In this document: piece after piece, positions 26,988 through 35,498 of the stretch
How the letters are laid out: each line of letters begins with the position of its first letter
Numbering within the stretch: position 1 is the stretch's first letter
From: Rheinheimera texasensis DSM 17496
GTDB taxonomy: Bacteria; Pseudomonadota; Gammaproteobacteria; Enterobacterales; Alteromonadaceae
Assembly: GCF_000711985.1 (NCBI RefSeq)
Contig: NZ_JONU01000008.1
Span: 1 to 64,000 of the forward strand
Length of the DNA: 64,000 bases
Direction: 5' to 3'
The notes under the pieces: generated by a model
Told to the model about the DNA's origin: nothing
Databases searched by the model: none
Seen by the model: the letters and a program-made list of their open reading frames with translations, nothing else
Made by a program: the position numbers and the translations under genes

Positions 26988-27698
26988 ATGGGTTTTTTTG
27001 ATTTTCTATTTAAAAGTGTGCAGACTAGGATTTCGACTGATGAAAGATCTGAAATTGAAGGTGAGAAATTTTTCCGCCAAGCAATTCAGTTTTCACAATA
27101 CGGTAATCAAGAAGAAGCAATAAATCATTTTTCTTATTCGATTTCATCGAGCCCACATCACTCATCTGTTTTTCTAAATAGAGGCGCTTGCTTGATGATT
27201 CAAGAGCGTTACTTAGAAGCATATGAAGATTTTATGCATGTTATACACATGGAAAAAAATCGTTTATCGATAGATGGTGAATCGTCGTCTAATAAAGCTA
27301 TTGAGAATATTAAAAGAATAGCTATTTTCATTGAATTTGAAAAAAAACATGGAAAAATTGTGCAATCTCAAATTGCTGATGATGGTGTTGACCATTTTTG
27401 TATGCGCTGGTCTGAAGTGTTGTTTAATGATTTTTTATCTAGTGATAAAAAAATAACTCGACAGTTTGTTTTTGAAGAATTAAAAGAGCTAGAGGAGATG
27501 GGCGGATTTCATCAAGAGTTTGCGCTAAACTGTGGTATTAATTACTCTGACTTCTCAAATGTTTCTGATGAATATGATACTTTTAAAGCATTTAGTATGT
27601 TTAAAAGTGTTCTATGTTGTTTTAGTCGAGATCCTTTATTCATGTTTCAGATTAGAAGAAATATAATTTTAAATTTGAGCAAAATGATCTATGGTTAA
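26988..27698 (+). CDS. Tetratricopeptide-repeat protein downstream of DarT1
   Basis: A 236-residue soluble protein. Residues 25-80 contain two TPR-like units (AIQFSQYGNQEEAINHFSYS and VFLNRGACLMIQERYLEAYE), a protein-interaction fold. The remainder is helical without a known motif. It starts 19 nt after the darT1 stop on the same strand, so it is probably the third gene of that operon. It might be an accessory or sensor component, but no function can be assigned from sequence. It ends at a bidirectional terminator. Confidence 0.65.
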   Translation: MGFFDFLFKSVQTRISTDERSEIEGEKFFRQAIQFSQYGNQEEAINHFSYSISSSPHHSSVFLNRGACLMIQERYLEAYEDFMHVIHMEKNRLSIDGESSSNKAIENIKRIAIFIEFEKKHGKIVQSQIADDGVDHFCMRWSEVLFNDFLSSDKKITRQFVFEELKELEEMGGFHQEFALNCGINYSDFSNVSDEYDTFKAFSMFKSVLCCFSRDPLFMFQIRRNIILNLSKMIYG

Positions 27699-27748
27699 TT
27701 ATTTAGATAATTTTATTTGGTCACAATATAAATTTATATTTTGAATGA

Positions 27749-27785
27749 ATAGCCGCTATAAACCCTTAAAATTACTAGCGGCTAT
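27749..27785. terminator. Bidirectional intrinsic terminator
   Basis: ATAGCCGCTA (27749-27758) and TAGCGGCTAT (27776-27785) form a perfect 10-bp stem between two convergent genes. An AT-rich T stretch follows on the plus side and A/T-rich sequence lies on the other. Confidence 0.7.
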
Positions 27786-27793
27786 CAATTTAT

Positions 27794-28321
27794 TTATTTT
27801 TTACTTAAAATATCTTCACCATTCTGCTCTGCCCAAGCATTCCAAATTTCAACTTTAGCGTTAAAACTCTCTGTCGCTTGAGCAACTGCATCAGCAATAA
27901 GTGGTGATATCTCACTTTGAAATTTCTTTTCGACCTTAGCAAACGGCACAACTTTAATACCACGTTCTTCCAAACCTTTTTTCATGGTATGTGTTTTCAG
28001 CAGGTGCAACTTGCCATCTTCAACGTAGAAAAATTGGCTTTCTGGATTCAGCGTTTTGAACTTTGGTTTTGTAGGACGTTTTTCAGCTTCGACTTTTTCT
28101 TCAACTACTTCGGCAGCGACATTGGTTGTCAGTTGCAGGCCGAGTTGCTCAAGAGAGAAACCTTGTGCCTTTGCTAGTTGTTTAATTTGTTCGATGGTGT
28201 CGATTTCTTTTTGACGATCAGCGATGACTGATTGCAGTACTTCAATCGCTTCATGAATTTTGGCAACAGAGATTTCTTTGGCGGCTTTTTTCAGTTCTTT
28301 TTTATCAAGCAAAATAGACAT
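27794..28321 (-). CDS. H-NS-like protein (N-terminal oligomerisation domain)
   Basis: A 175-residue protein. Residues 1-65 form a charged coiled coil typical of the H-NS family oligomerisation region (LKKAAKEISVAKIHEAIEVL and following). The usual C-terminal DNA-binding loop of H-NS (a Q/R-G-R-like TWSGRGR pattern) is not seen. Instead there is a basic linker (RPTKPKFK) and a different domain from about residue 90. It may be a modified silencer or an H-NS antagonist carried by the island. The gene is divergent from the 185-residue unknown gene and lies close to the integrase, as xenogeneic silencers on mobile elements often do. Confidence 0.55.
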   Translation of the reverse strand: MSILLDKKELKKAAKEISVAKIHEAIEVLQSVIADRQKEIDTIEQIKQLAKAQGFSLEQLGLQLTTNVAAEVVEEKVEAEKRPTKPKFKTLNPESQFFYVEDGKLHLLKTHTMKKGLEERGIKVVPFAKVEKKFQSEISPLIADAVAQATESFNAKVEIWNAWAEQNGEDILSKK

Positions 28322-28424
28322 GGTATTTCCATTGGTTGGTGAGATCTAATACCTTTAGGTTACTCAATTTCTGCGTGTCATGCACTATTGTTTGTTCATT
28401 CATATGGTTAAAGAGGCTTAAGTT

Positions 28425-28982
28425 ATGGCAACTATTAAAACACGCGTATTCAAGGATGGCGCAAAATCTGTAATCAAGAAATTGCGAAGTGATGTCTCAC
28501 CTGAGCATTCAGCGTTCAAATTTGTTGAGCAATGTCTTGTGCTGTTGGATGGCTTCAGCAAACTGAAGAAAAAAGAACAAACGGATGTCGCTATAAAGCT
28601 GAATAAGTTGATCGATAAAATTTCCGACAAAGCTGATTTACCAAAACTGAAAAAACAGATTATCGATGCAGAGAAGTCGCGTCGGTATGCGTTATCGAAG
28701 AAGAAAATTACCTTGAGCAACGAACTGGCTGCGCAATTGCAGTCATCGGTTGCGGGTTATTTGAATAAACGAAGAGTATCTTATCAAGTTGCCATCAGAA
28801 CATTACTTGAATTAGCTGCTGATAAGTTACCAACTTTGGATGCTGAGCCAAAGGTGAGCAAACGACCTCTAGGTGTTCATGTTGTCGCTAAACTACCTGA
28901 GCGGATGGAACCGAGGGTACATGTTGGCCCCCCCGGTACGATTAAAAAGTTGAAAGAGCAATATGAAGGTCAGGAAAAGTAA
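28425..28982 (+). CDS. Hypothetical basic protein near the integrase
   Basis: A 185-residue, lysine-rich soluble protein that I do not recognise. A segment near residues 95-130 (TLSNELAAQLQSSVAGYLNK followed by YQVAIRTLLELA) could form a ribbon- or helix-type DNA-binding unit. The C-terminal ~45 residues are proline- and glycine-containing and probably flexible. ATG at 28425 is preceded by AAAGAGG. Its 3' end overlaps the convergent integrase gene by 13 nt. Its place beside int, divergent from the H-NS-like gene, makes an element regulator or directionality factor possible, but this is inference. Confidence 0.55.
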   Translation: MATIKTRVFKDGAKSVIKKLRSDVSPEHSAFKFVEQCLVLLDGFSKLKKKEQTDVAIKLNKLIDKISDKADLPKLKKQIIDAEKSRRYALSKKKITLSNELAAQLQSSVAGYLNKRRVSYQVAIRTLLELAADKLPTLDAEPKVSKRPLGVHVVAKLPERMEPRVHVGPPGTIKKLKEQYEGQEK

Positions 28983-30208
28983 GGACTCATCGTCTTCAGG
29001 TCGAGGTATTTTTCAAGCGCATCAGCAACTCGTTGGTGAGCGACTCGACGTTCTTCTAAGTAGTCATGACGGTCATAAATACCTTCAACACCTTTGAGCT
29101 TATGGTTTAAGCAGCGTTCTGCCACATCACCTGAAATACCCAATTTTGCACAAAGCGTCCGAAAGGTGCGACGCAAGTCGTGCACACTAAAGTGTGCAAT
29201 ATCACCCATCAAATTTTTGGGTTGCACCTTGCGGCCTGCTTCATGACCAAAGCATTTGGTGATTGCTCTATTTAAGGTATCAGATCCCATATGCGGTGTT
29301 TTGCTAGCGCGTCTTGCTGGTAAGACATACTCAGAGAAACCAGCCTGCACTTTAAGGATCTTAAATAATGTCAGTGCCTGTGTCGGTAACGGAATGGTGA
29401 TAGGTACACCTGTCTTCATCCGTTCTTTTGGTAGGTTCCAAAGTCCGTTATCTAAATCAAATTCAGACCATTTCGCTTCGCATAGCTCTGACTTACGCAC
29501 ACCAAGCATCAGAAATAGGCAGCAAGAAATATAGTTATCACGGCCAAAACTGCTGATGTTTTCACGAAATATACGAAACACTTCGGCAATCTCTGATTCG
29601 CTTAGCGCTCTGCTTTTGGCATCTTCTACGCCGCCTGCATCGTTGGTATTGAAGCTGGCTGCTGGATTAGAGTCAATCAGGCCAAGTTTGATGGCATGTC
29701 TAAACATCTGCTTCATATACATCAGTGCATCGTTGCAGATTGTTGGTCGGTTCGACTCGCGGATTTTTAGGATCACCTGACGGACGTCCAGAGGCGTGAC
29801 AGAAGCCACCGAAAGCTCGCCAAGGATTGGATGAATGTCTTTACCATATATCCGGTGGGGAATTTTAGGGTGTTTGATTCTCGGGAGTAAATCTTGGTGG
29901 AACCAGTCATCAAATAGCTTATCGCAAGTGTATGACTGTGCCGACTGAGCTCTTTTTTTCTCGACCAATGGATCTTTGCCTTCGTCTCTCTGATCTGACA
30001 ATCCAATAACTACTTCTCTAGCTTCTTTGAGACTTAGCTGAGGATAATTGCCTATGGTCATATAACGTCGTTTACCGTTGATGACATAACGGAATTCCCA
30101 ACTAGCCACCTTGTACTGATTTAAACGGAAGTAGAGGTTGTTACCAACAGGCTTACGGACTGGCGTACCAGCACTGATGATTTGTTTCAGTTCGGCAACG
30201 GTTGTCAT
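28970..30208 (-). CDS. int: Tyrosine recombinase (P4-type island integrase)
   Basis: A roughly 412-residue site-specific recombinase that integrates and excises the island. The N-terminal DUF4102-type arm-binding domain (GKRRYMTIGNYPQLSLKEAR at about 50-70) is followed by a core-binding domain and a catalytic domain. Catalytic residues are visible: Arg in GVRKSEL, HDLRRT, the LNHK histidine and the nucleophile in GIYDRHDY. ATG at 30208 (MTTVAELKQ) is chosen because repeated motifs lie at 30248-30304; upstream in-frame ATGs at 30223 and 30274 are alternatives. The gene is complete and its start faces the yicC end, the usual layout for islands integrated into a gene end. Confidence 0.92.
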   Translation of the reverse strand: MTTVAELKQIISAGTPVRKPVGNNLYFRLNQYKVASWEFRYVINGKRRYMTIGNYPQLSLKEAREVVIGLSDQRDEGKDPLVEKKRAQSAQSYTCDKLFDDWFHQDLLPRIKHPKIPHRIYGKDIHPILGELSVASVTPLDVRQVILKIRESNRPTICNDALMYMKQMFRHAIKLGLIDSNPAASFNTNDAGGVEDAKSRALSESEIAEVFRIFRENISSFGRDNYISCCLFLMLGVRKSELCEAKWSEFDLDNGLWNLPKERMKTGVPITIPLPTQALTLFKILKVQAGFSEYVLPARRASKTPHMGSDTLNRAITKCFGHEAGRKVQPKNLMGDIAHFSVHDLRRTFRTLCAKLGISGDVAERCLNHKLKGVEGIYDRHDYLEERRVAHQRVADALEKYLDLKTMSPYFS

Positions 30209-30247
30209 AGGAAAAAGCTCCATAAATTCGACACTTATGGAGCTTAT

Positions 30248-30304
30248 ACTAGTAACCATTTTGAGGTCTTGCAATAGGGCGACTGGTAACCAAACTGGTA
30301 ACCA
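30248..30304. repeat. Three iterated 11-nt motifs upstream of the integrase
   Basis: ACTAGTAACCA (30248-30258) and two copies of ACTGGTAACCA (30282-30292, 30294-30304) share the same orientation, the last two 12 nt apart. They lie between the integrase start and the island end. They are good candidates for integrase arm-type sites or for binding of a directionality factor that also controls int. Confidence 0.6.
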
Positions 30305-30384
30305 TCTGCTTTACGCTACTTGAGCCAGAAAGATACAGCTTGATTAGGTAATTATTTTTATATCAATCACTTACATTTATCTGA

Positions 30385-30430
30385 TTCAGCTTGAACCAGC
30401 TTAAAAAATCATTCGATGTTTTGGATCTGC
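30385..30430. other. Right attachment-site region at the yicC 3' end
   Basis: The island-chromosome junction must lie close to the yicC stop codon (30409-30411), because yicC is complete and well conserved to its last codons while the sequence beyond is AT-rich and island-like. The core crossover sequence cannot be fixed because the left junction is outside the window. Confidence 0.5.
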
Positions 30431-31269
30431 TCCCGCATCTGCTCAATCAACACCTTCAACTCCACCGCCGTATTGGTGATCTCCGTCGAAATCGCTTTTG
30501 ACGACAAGGTATTCGATTCGCGGTTAAATTCCTGCATCATAAAGTCGAGGCGACGGCCGATGGCTCCGCCTTGTTTTAAGTGATGGCGGGTTTCTTTGAT
30601 GTGGGCGTCGAGGCGGTCGAGCTCTTCGGCGACGTCGGATTTTTGCGCGAGGAAGGCCATTTCCTGCTCGAGGCGGTTTTGCTCCAGCTCGGCTTTGATT
30701 TCCTGCAGGCGGGTCAGCATTTTGTCGCGTTGCCATTGCAGTGCTTGTGGCAGGTGCACGCGTAAGTTGGCAACGTGCGTGGAGATTTGGTCTAAACGGT
30801 CACGAATCAGCTGTTCAATGGCGACGCCCTCACGGCCGCGGCCGGCGAGGAAGTCTTTCATCGCGATGTCAAAACTGGCCAGTAATTCGGCCTGCACGGA
30901 GTCCATGTCTTCTTCCTGGGTTTCCATCACGCCGGGCCAGCGCAGGATGTCGGCGATATTCAGCTGGGCTTGCGGGCTTTGAGCTGCCAAAGCGCTGGCG
31001 GCTTTCATCAGCTGGCCGGCAAATGCTTCGTTGATTTTTAAATCGCCGCTTTGCTGCGCCGCGTTATAGCGCAGGTTCACTTCCACTTTGCCGCGTTGCA
31101 GGCTCTGGCGCAGTTTGTCGCGCAGCAGGCTTTCCATACCCCGGAATTGCTCGGGTAACCGAAAATAACTCTCGAGATATCTTTGGTTAACGGAGCGGAT
31201 CTCCCAAACGGCGTTGCCCCAGGTCGCTTTAATTTCGTGACGGGCAAAAGCGGTCATGCTGTGGATCAT
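30409..31269 (-). CDS. yicC: YicC family endoribonuclease
   Basis: A 286-residue YicC protein, a conserved endoribonuclease implicated in RNA decay (for example of small RNAs) in E. coli. The N-terminus is the diagnostic MIHSMTAFARHEIKATWGNA and the C-terminus ends EQMREQIQNIE as in E. coli. The reading frame is open further upstream, but the ATG at 31269 matches the family start and length. It is divergent from rph. The island lies directly at its 3' end, apparently without changing the encoded C-terminus. Confidence 0.95.
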   Translation of the reverse strand: MIHSMTAFARHEIKATWGNAVWEIRSVNQRYLESYFRLPEQFRGMESLLRDKLRQSLQRGKVEVNLRYNAAQQSGDLKINEAFAGQLMKAASALAAQSPQAQLNIADILRWPGVMETQEEDMDSVQAELLASFDIAMKDFLAGRGREGVAIEQLIRDRLDQISTHVANLRVHLPQALQWQRDKMLTRLQEIKAELEQNRLEQEMAFLAQKSDVAEELDRLDAHIKETRHHLKQGGAIGRRLDFMMQEFNRESNTLSSKAISTEITNTAVELKVLIEQMREQIQNIE

Positions 31270-31451
31270 GCGATTATCCTTGTGTACATCAAAAAACATG
31301 GAAAAACCGAGTATACCCACAAAGCCGCGCAGAAGGCCAATCTGCTGACTGCGCGAAAAACGCCGGCTGTGGCAGAGATGGCGGTATGGCGGTGAAAGCC
31401 CTATAATGCCGGCATCATTTTTCGCCAAATCAATGGCCATCGAGGTTTCCC

Positions 31452-32165
31452 ATGCGTCCAAGCGGCAGAACAGCCAGTCAGATCCGTCCTATCAGTTTCA
31501 CCCGTCAATTTACTGCTCACGCCGAAGGTTCGGTGCTGGTGGAGTTTGGCAACACTAAAGTGCTGTGCACTGCGTCTGTGGAAGAAGGCGTGCCGCGTTT
31601 TATGAAAGGCCAGGGCAAAGGCTGGATCACCGCTGAATACGGCATGCTGCCACGCGCGACTCACACCCGCAACGACCGCGAAGCCGCCAAAGGCAAACAA
31701 GCTGGCCGCACTATGGAAATCCAACGTTTAATCGGTCGCGCGCTGCGCGCCGCGGTTGATTTAAAACTGCTGGGTGAAAATACCATTACTTTTGACTGCG
31801 ACGTAATTCAGGCCGACGGCGGCACCCGCACTGCAGCCATCACCGGCGCTTGTGTGGCTTTATGTGACGCGCTGAACTTCATGCGCGCTAAAGGTCTGAT
31901 CAAAACCAACCCACTGAAATATATGGTCGCTGCCGTGTCTGTTGGTGTGTATAAAGGCGAACCTATCGCTGATTTGGAATATGTCGAAGATTCCGCTGCT
32001 GAAACCGACATGAACGTGGTGATGACTGAAACCGGCAAACTGATTGAAATTCAGGGCACTGCAGAAGCTGAGCCATTCAGCTTTGAAGAAATGCAGGCGA
32101 TGCTGGCGCTGGCGAAAGACGCAATTCGCGAAATCGTCGACGAACAAAAACGTGTATTGGCATAA
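31452..32165 (+). CDS. rph: Ribonuclease PH
   Basis: A 237-residue phosphorolytic 3'-5' exoribonuclease that trims tRNA 3' ends. The start [36 protein letters not shown] and [12 protein letters not shown] are classic RNase PH signatures. Length matches the intact family, unlike the frameshifted gene of E. coli K-12. It is followed after 24 nt by pyrE, the conserved rph-pyrE operon, where transcription-translation of rph can couple to pyrE expression. Confidence 0.97.
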   Translation: MRPSGRTASQIRPISFTRQFTAHAEGSVLVEFGNTKVLCTASVEEGVPRFMKGQGKGWITAEYGMLPRATHTRNDREAAKGKQAGRTMEIQRLIGRALRAAVDLKLLGENTITFDCDVIQADGGTRTAAITGACVALCDALNFMRAKGLIKTNPLKYMVAAVSVGVYKGEPIADLEYVEDSAAETDMNVVMTETGKLIEIQGTAEAEPFSFEEMQAMLALAKDAIREIVDEQKRVLA

Positions 32166-32189
32166 CAAATCTGTCTTTAAGGTCTTCCG

Positions 32190-32831
32190 ATGAAAGCTTT
32201 TCAACAAGAATTTATTGAATTTGCCCTGTCGCGTCAGGTGCTGAAATTTGGTTCATTTACGCTGAAATCCGGCCGCACCAGCCCGTATTTCTTTAACGCC
32301 GGTTTGTTTAATACCGGTGGTGATTTGGCCAAACTTGGGCGTTTTTATGCTGCTGCGTTGATGGATGCCGGTATTGATTTTGACGTGTTATTTGGCCCGG
32401 CTTATAAAGGTATTCCAATTGCCACCACCACCGCAGTGGCGCTGGCAGAACATCACAATCGCGACGTGCCATATTGCTTTAACCGCAAAGAAGCCAAAAC
32501 GCACGGCGAAGGCGGCTCGCTGGTCGGTTCGCCACTCAAAGGCCGCATTATGCTGGTTGATGACGTGATCACTGCTGGTACTGCCATTCGCGAATCGATG
32601 GAAATTATTCAGGCGCAAGGTGCAGAACTGGCTGGGGTGTTGATTGCGCTGGACCGGCAGGAACGCGGCAAAGGCGAACTGTCAGCGATCCAGGAAGTAG
32701 AACGTGATTTTGGCACCAAAGTGGTGTCGATCATTGGCTTGAAAGACTTAATCCAATACCTCGAAGGCAAACCAGAACTGGCGCAGCACCTCGATGCAGT
32801 CAAAGCCTACCGCGCGGAGTTTGGCGTTTAA
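32190..32831 (+). CDS. pyrE: Orotate phosphoribosyltransferase
   Basis: A 213-residue enzyme of pyrimidine synthesis that joins orotate to PRPP to give orotidine 5'-phosphate. The PRPP-binding motif [12 protein letters not shown] (about 121-132) and the catalytic loop region [14 protein letters not shown] are present. Length equals the E. coli protein. It lies in the rph-pyrE operon. A strong hairpin with a T-run follows at 32901-32930. Confidence 0.97.
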   Translation: MKAFQQEFIEFALSRQVLKFGSFTLKSGRTSPYFFNAGLFNTGGDLAKLGRFYAAALMDAGIDFDVLFGPAYKGIPIATTTAVALAEHHNRDVPYCFNRKEAKTHGEGGSLVGSPLKGRIMLVDDVITAGTAIRESMEIIQAQGAELAGVLIALDRQERGKGELSAIQEVERDFGTKVVSIIGLKDLIQYLEGKPELAQHLDAVKAYRAEFGV

Positions 32832-32900
32832 GACGCCGGGTTGTCTTCAGGAATTGTTAAGTTTAAGCTGCGATAACTACATCCCTTCTGTCAGCTTTGA

Positions 32901-32930
32901 AGGCCAGCGTTGCTGGCCTGCTTGTTTTTA
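32901..32930 (+). terminator. Intrinsic terminator between pyrE and dgkA
   Basis: AGGCCAGC (32901-32908), GTT, GCTGGCCT (32912-32919), followed by GCTTGTTTTT. It ends the rph-pyrE transcript and lies just before the dgkA ribosome-binding site, so it may also reduce read-through into dgkA. Confidence 0.75.
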
Positions 32931-32942
32931 GCGGAGTCTGTG

Positions 32943-33317
32943 TTGATCAATAAACCAAATGGCAGCGGTTTTGGCCGTATTCTCAAAGCCACTGAGTGTT
33001 CGCGTAAAGGTTTTGTCGCCGCCTGGCGTTTTGAAGCGGCGTTTCGGCAGGAAGCTCTGCTCGCCATGCTGATGTTCCCACTGTCATTTGTGCTGGCCGA
33101 GTCGGTTGGCCATTGGGCCTTGCTGGTAGGCGTATTGCTGCTGGTTTTGATTGTTGAGCTGCTCAATTCCGCCATTGAAGCGCTGACTGACCGCGTCAGT
33201 CTGGAACGCCATGAACTGTCCGGTCGCGCCAAAGACATGGGCTCGGCAGCTGTCACTTTAAGCCTGACCATTGTCGCACTGGTGTGGGGCGCAGCCATCT
33301 GGCAACTGCTGCAATAA
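32943..33317 (+). CDS. dgkA: Diacylglycerol kinase
   Basis: A 124-residue inner-membrane enzyme that phosphorylates diacylglycerol released during membrane-derived oligosaccharide and lipid turnover. It has three transmembrane helices (about 40-58, 62-80 and 102-122) and the family motif ELLNSAIEALTDRVSLERHE near 72-91. The start is probably TTG at 32943, with GGAG six bases upstream; GTG at 32940 is an alternative. Length is close to the 122 residues of E. coli. Confidence 0.93.
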   Translation: MINKPNGSGFGRILKATECSRKGFVAAWRFEAAFRQEALLAMLMFPLSFVLAESVGHWALLVGVLLLVLIVELLNSAIEALTDRVSLERHELSGRAKDMGSAAVTLSLTIVALVWGAAIWQLLQ

Positions 33318-33384
33318 AACCGCACAACACAGTTTTTTACTGTGCTAAGGTAGTTCTAATTCCCTTGGCGGAGTCGTCCAGACT

Positions 33385-34149
33385 ATGTATTGGCGCGGCC
33401 TTTTCCTCTTTTGCTGGTGTTGGCAGCCTGCTTTATTTGCTGCAGAAATATTTTGCTACGACATGCCTGGCGATGTTCCCGCCGCTGAGCAAATTCAGGT
33501 CAAAGGTCAGCGTATTGATGGTCAGCACACTGCGCGTATCGCCGGTTGGGTGCTAGACGTCCTGCCAAAGGCCGTTTTTATCAATCAACCCTGGCAGCGA
33601 TGCCTCAGCCACGCGCAGCAGGGCCGGGTTACGGGGTTATTGTCGCTGGGCTGGACTGAAGAGCGCGCCAATATTTATAGCTTCCCGCAACTGGGCAAGG
33701 TACCCAATCCGGCGTTGGCGCTTTACGAAGTGCCCTACAATATTTATGTGCATCGGCAGAGCCAGGTTCGCTGGGATGGCCTGCAGTTCACGGGGCTGAA
33801 GTACGGCTTAATCACATTAAAAGGTTATCTTGCGGAGCAACGGCTACGCGAGTTGAATGCGTTGTCGCCGCTGCAAACCGACATCACTCAGGCCGTGGAA
33901 CTGGTAAGTAAGGGGCGCCTGGATGGTTATGTGGTACCGCCGGGCGTCGTCGATAATATGTTCCGCAAGCAACCCGGTTTTGCGCAGCTCAGGCAGCTGG
34001 ACCAGCCCTTGTTTGCAATGCCACTGTATTTGGCGTTTTACCCGGGGTATTGCCAGCAGAACGCATCGAAGTGTGAGCAGATTTGGCAGCACCTTGCAGC
34101 GAAAAAAGCCTTGTGGCAGCAACAACAAGCGCCTGTGACTGCACAGTAG
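33385..34149 (+). CDS. Periplasmic substrate-binding-protein-like protein
   Basis: A 254-residue secreted protein with an N-terminal signal peptide (residues 1-20, cut after LFAAE-type sequence). The mature part resembles bacterial family 3 solute-binding proteins (two-lobed fold), with a central segment GLKYGLITLKGYLAEQRLRE similar to the hinge region. No ABC transporter permease lies nearby, so it may be an orphan sensor or a stand-alone binding protein. This type is common in Rheinheimera and Shewanella. The ligand is unknown. It converges on the esterase gene with no gap. Confidence 0.7.
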   Translation: MYWRGLFLFCWCWQPALFAAEIFCYDMPGDVPAAEQIQVKGQRIDGQHTARIAGWVLDVLPKAVFINQPWQRCLSHAQQGRVTGLLSLGWTEERANIYSFPQLGKVPNPALALYEVPYNIYVHRQSQVRWDGLQFTGLKYGLITLKGYLAEQRLRELNALSPLQTDITQAVELVSKGRLDGYVVPPGVVDNMFRKQPGFAQLRQLDQPLFAMPLYLAFYPGYCQQNASKCEQIWQHLAAKKALWQQQQAPVTAQ

Positions 34150-35496
34150 TCAAACCCAACCAGATTCTGCGCCTCCAGCCAGTTCAGTGGCTGTGAAGAC
34201 CGGCAGCGTCCAAATTCCCGGCAACAATGGCAAGCCTTCCGCTGTGTATAAAGTAAGATGCGGCCGCGCGGACATGCCATAACACAGCGTATCGGCGTCT
34301 GCCGGCACTGTGATATGGACGTGATGGTGCGCCGCATGCAGCACTGCCGGTGCGGACTGCCAGCCCACCGCAGGACTATGTATAAAAAATCCGTCGAGTG
34401 GCCCGCTGTGCTGCCAACTGCACGCTTGTGGCAAACGCAGTCGCGCCGTTGTTGTGTTGCGCTCAAGCAGTTGCGCTGTTAGCTGAGAGGTTCTGCAGCC
34501 TAATCCGGCATCTAACAGCTGCGGTAGTTGCAACGCCAGTCGCCGGGCTAGTTCGGCTTTAAACGGGGGATGAATATCATCTTCAGCGCCCAAATCGGCG
34601 GCAGACACCAACATAACTTGATGCGCTGTTGCAGCGATGTATTGCTGCGCCTGACGCACCAGCACAAAACCATGTTGCAGTTGTGGCAGGCCAGATTGGC
34701 CAAAACCAGCGATTTGTACCAACAGCAGAGGGAACTCCCAGCCAGCAACCTGACGGCAATTGTGCAGCCAGTGTTGCAGTTTGTCGCCATAGTGGGCTGC
34801 GTCTTTGCCCATCGCATTCTGTTCGCCCTGATACCAAACCAGCGCGGAGAAAGGTTGCTGCAGCCAGGGTTTGAGCCTAGCTGCAAACAAAGCGCCCGAC
34901 AGCCAGGCTTGGGTGGCGTTGGAGCCGTCAGCGTGTTCAGTCCAGGCGTCGATGGCAGAGCCGGGCCAGCTGATATCCACCAGCCCCAGCATCACGTCGG
35001 TTTCTGCCGGTTGATAACACTGGCTAAAGTGATACAGCAGCGCCGGCCAGCGTACACAGTGCTCTGGGCTTAGCGCTAACCATTGGCCCGGCGCCTGAAA
35101 ATCAGTGGGGGCACTTTGGTAACAGCGCAGCCGCTGGTGATTTTGCAGCTGTGTCATGGCGGCAGAGAGTTGCTCTGGATAACGCGCCAGCGGCCAGCCA
35201 ACATTAGACTGACCGGCAAAAAGCAGCAGCTCGCCAAACCACAGGTCATCCAGCTGTATTAATTGGCTACCGTCAGTAGAAATACGTAGCGTCCAGGGGC
35301 CGGAAGGCGGCAGTGCGTCGATGGCAAAACCAAAAGCACCCGCGCTGTCACTGTAGCCACTCAAAGTGATGCAGGCCTGATCACGCTGCAGCACCATCGT
35401 CAGTGGCATGTCGGAGGTCGTCTGACCGCAGAGCCGCAGCGATTTGCTGTGTTGCAATACTGCGCCTGATGACCATGGCGCTGACAGACGGAACAC
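34150..35496 (-). CDS. Sialate O-acetylesterase-type SGNH hydrolase
   Basis: A roughly 448-residue esterase of the SASA family that removes acetyl groups from sugars. The catalytic serine motif LFAGQSNVGW lies near residue 92, LVWYQGEQNAMG near 225, and the Asp/His motif DDIHPPFKAELARRLA near 305. No clear signal peptide is seen. The frame is open to 35538, but GTG at 35496 directly after the slmA stop, with AGGATT at proper spacing, is the more likely start. It is then translationally coupled to slmA. The natural substrate is not predictable. Confidence 0.75.
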   Translation of the reverse strand: MFRLSAPWSSGAVLQHSKSLRLCGQTTSDMPLTMVLQRDQACITLSGYSDSAGAFGFAIDALPPSGPWTLRISTDGSQLIQLDDLWFGELLLFAGQSNVGWPLARYPEQLSAAMTQLQNHQRLRCYQSAPTDFQAPGQWLALSPEHCVRWPALLYHFSQCYQPAETDVMLGLVDISWPGSAIDAWTEHADGSNATQAWLSGALFAARLKPWLQQPFSALVWYQGEQNAMGKDAAHYGDKLQHWLHNCRQVAGWEFPLLLVQIAGFGQSGLPQLQHGFVLVRQAQQYIAATAHQVMLVSAADLGAEDDIHPPFKAELARRLALQLPQLLDAGLGCRTSQLTAQLLERNTTTARLRLPQACSWQHSGPLDGFFIHSPAVGWQSAPAVLHAAHHHVHITVPADADTLCYGMSARPHLTLYTAEGLPLLPGIWTLPVFTATELAGGAESGWV

Positions 35497-35498
35497 TG

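Larger units (their letters stand above)
1..30408. mobile_element. Right part of a genomic (defence) island integrated at the 3' end of yicC
   Basis: An AT-rich block ends abruptly at the 3' end of yicC. It contains a P4-type tyrosine recombinase whose start lies about 200 nt from the yicC stop, repeated 11-nt motifs upstream of the integrase, an H-NS-like gene, a putative replication protein and several defence systems (type I restriction, Zorya, NADAR-DarT1). Islands of the MGIVflInd1 type are known to integrate at the 3' end of yicC. The left attachment site lies outside the window, so total length and exact boundaries are unknown. The right boundary is placed at the yicC stop codon region, and the att core could extend a few bases into the yicC coding end. 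Confidence 0.85.

Noticed and set aside
30300-30408. tRNA gene as the island's attachment site
   Set aside because: No tRNA-like cloverleaf or T-loop sequence; the yicC 3' end is the target.
33328-33344. Hairpin CACAGT / ACTGTG after dgkA as a terminator
   Set aside because: Short 6-bp, AT-rich stem with no T-run after it; evidence too weak.
34038-34886. Several long open frames overlapping the esterase and binding-protein genes
   Set aside because: GC-rich shadow frames with no plausible starts; the SASA and solute-binding proteins explain the region.
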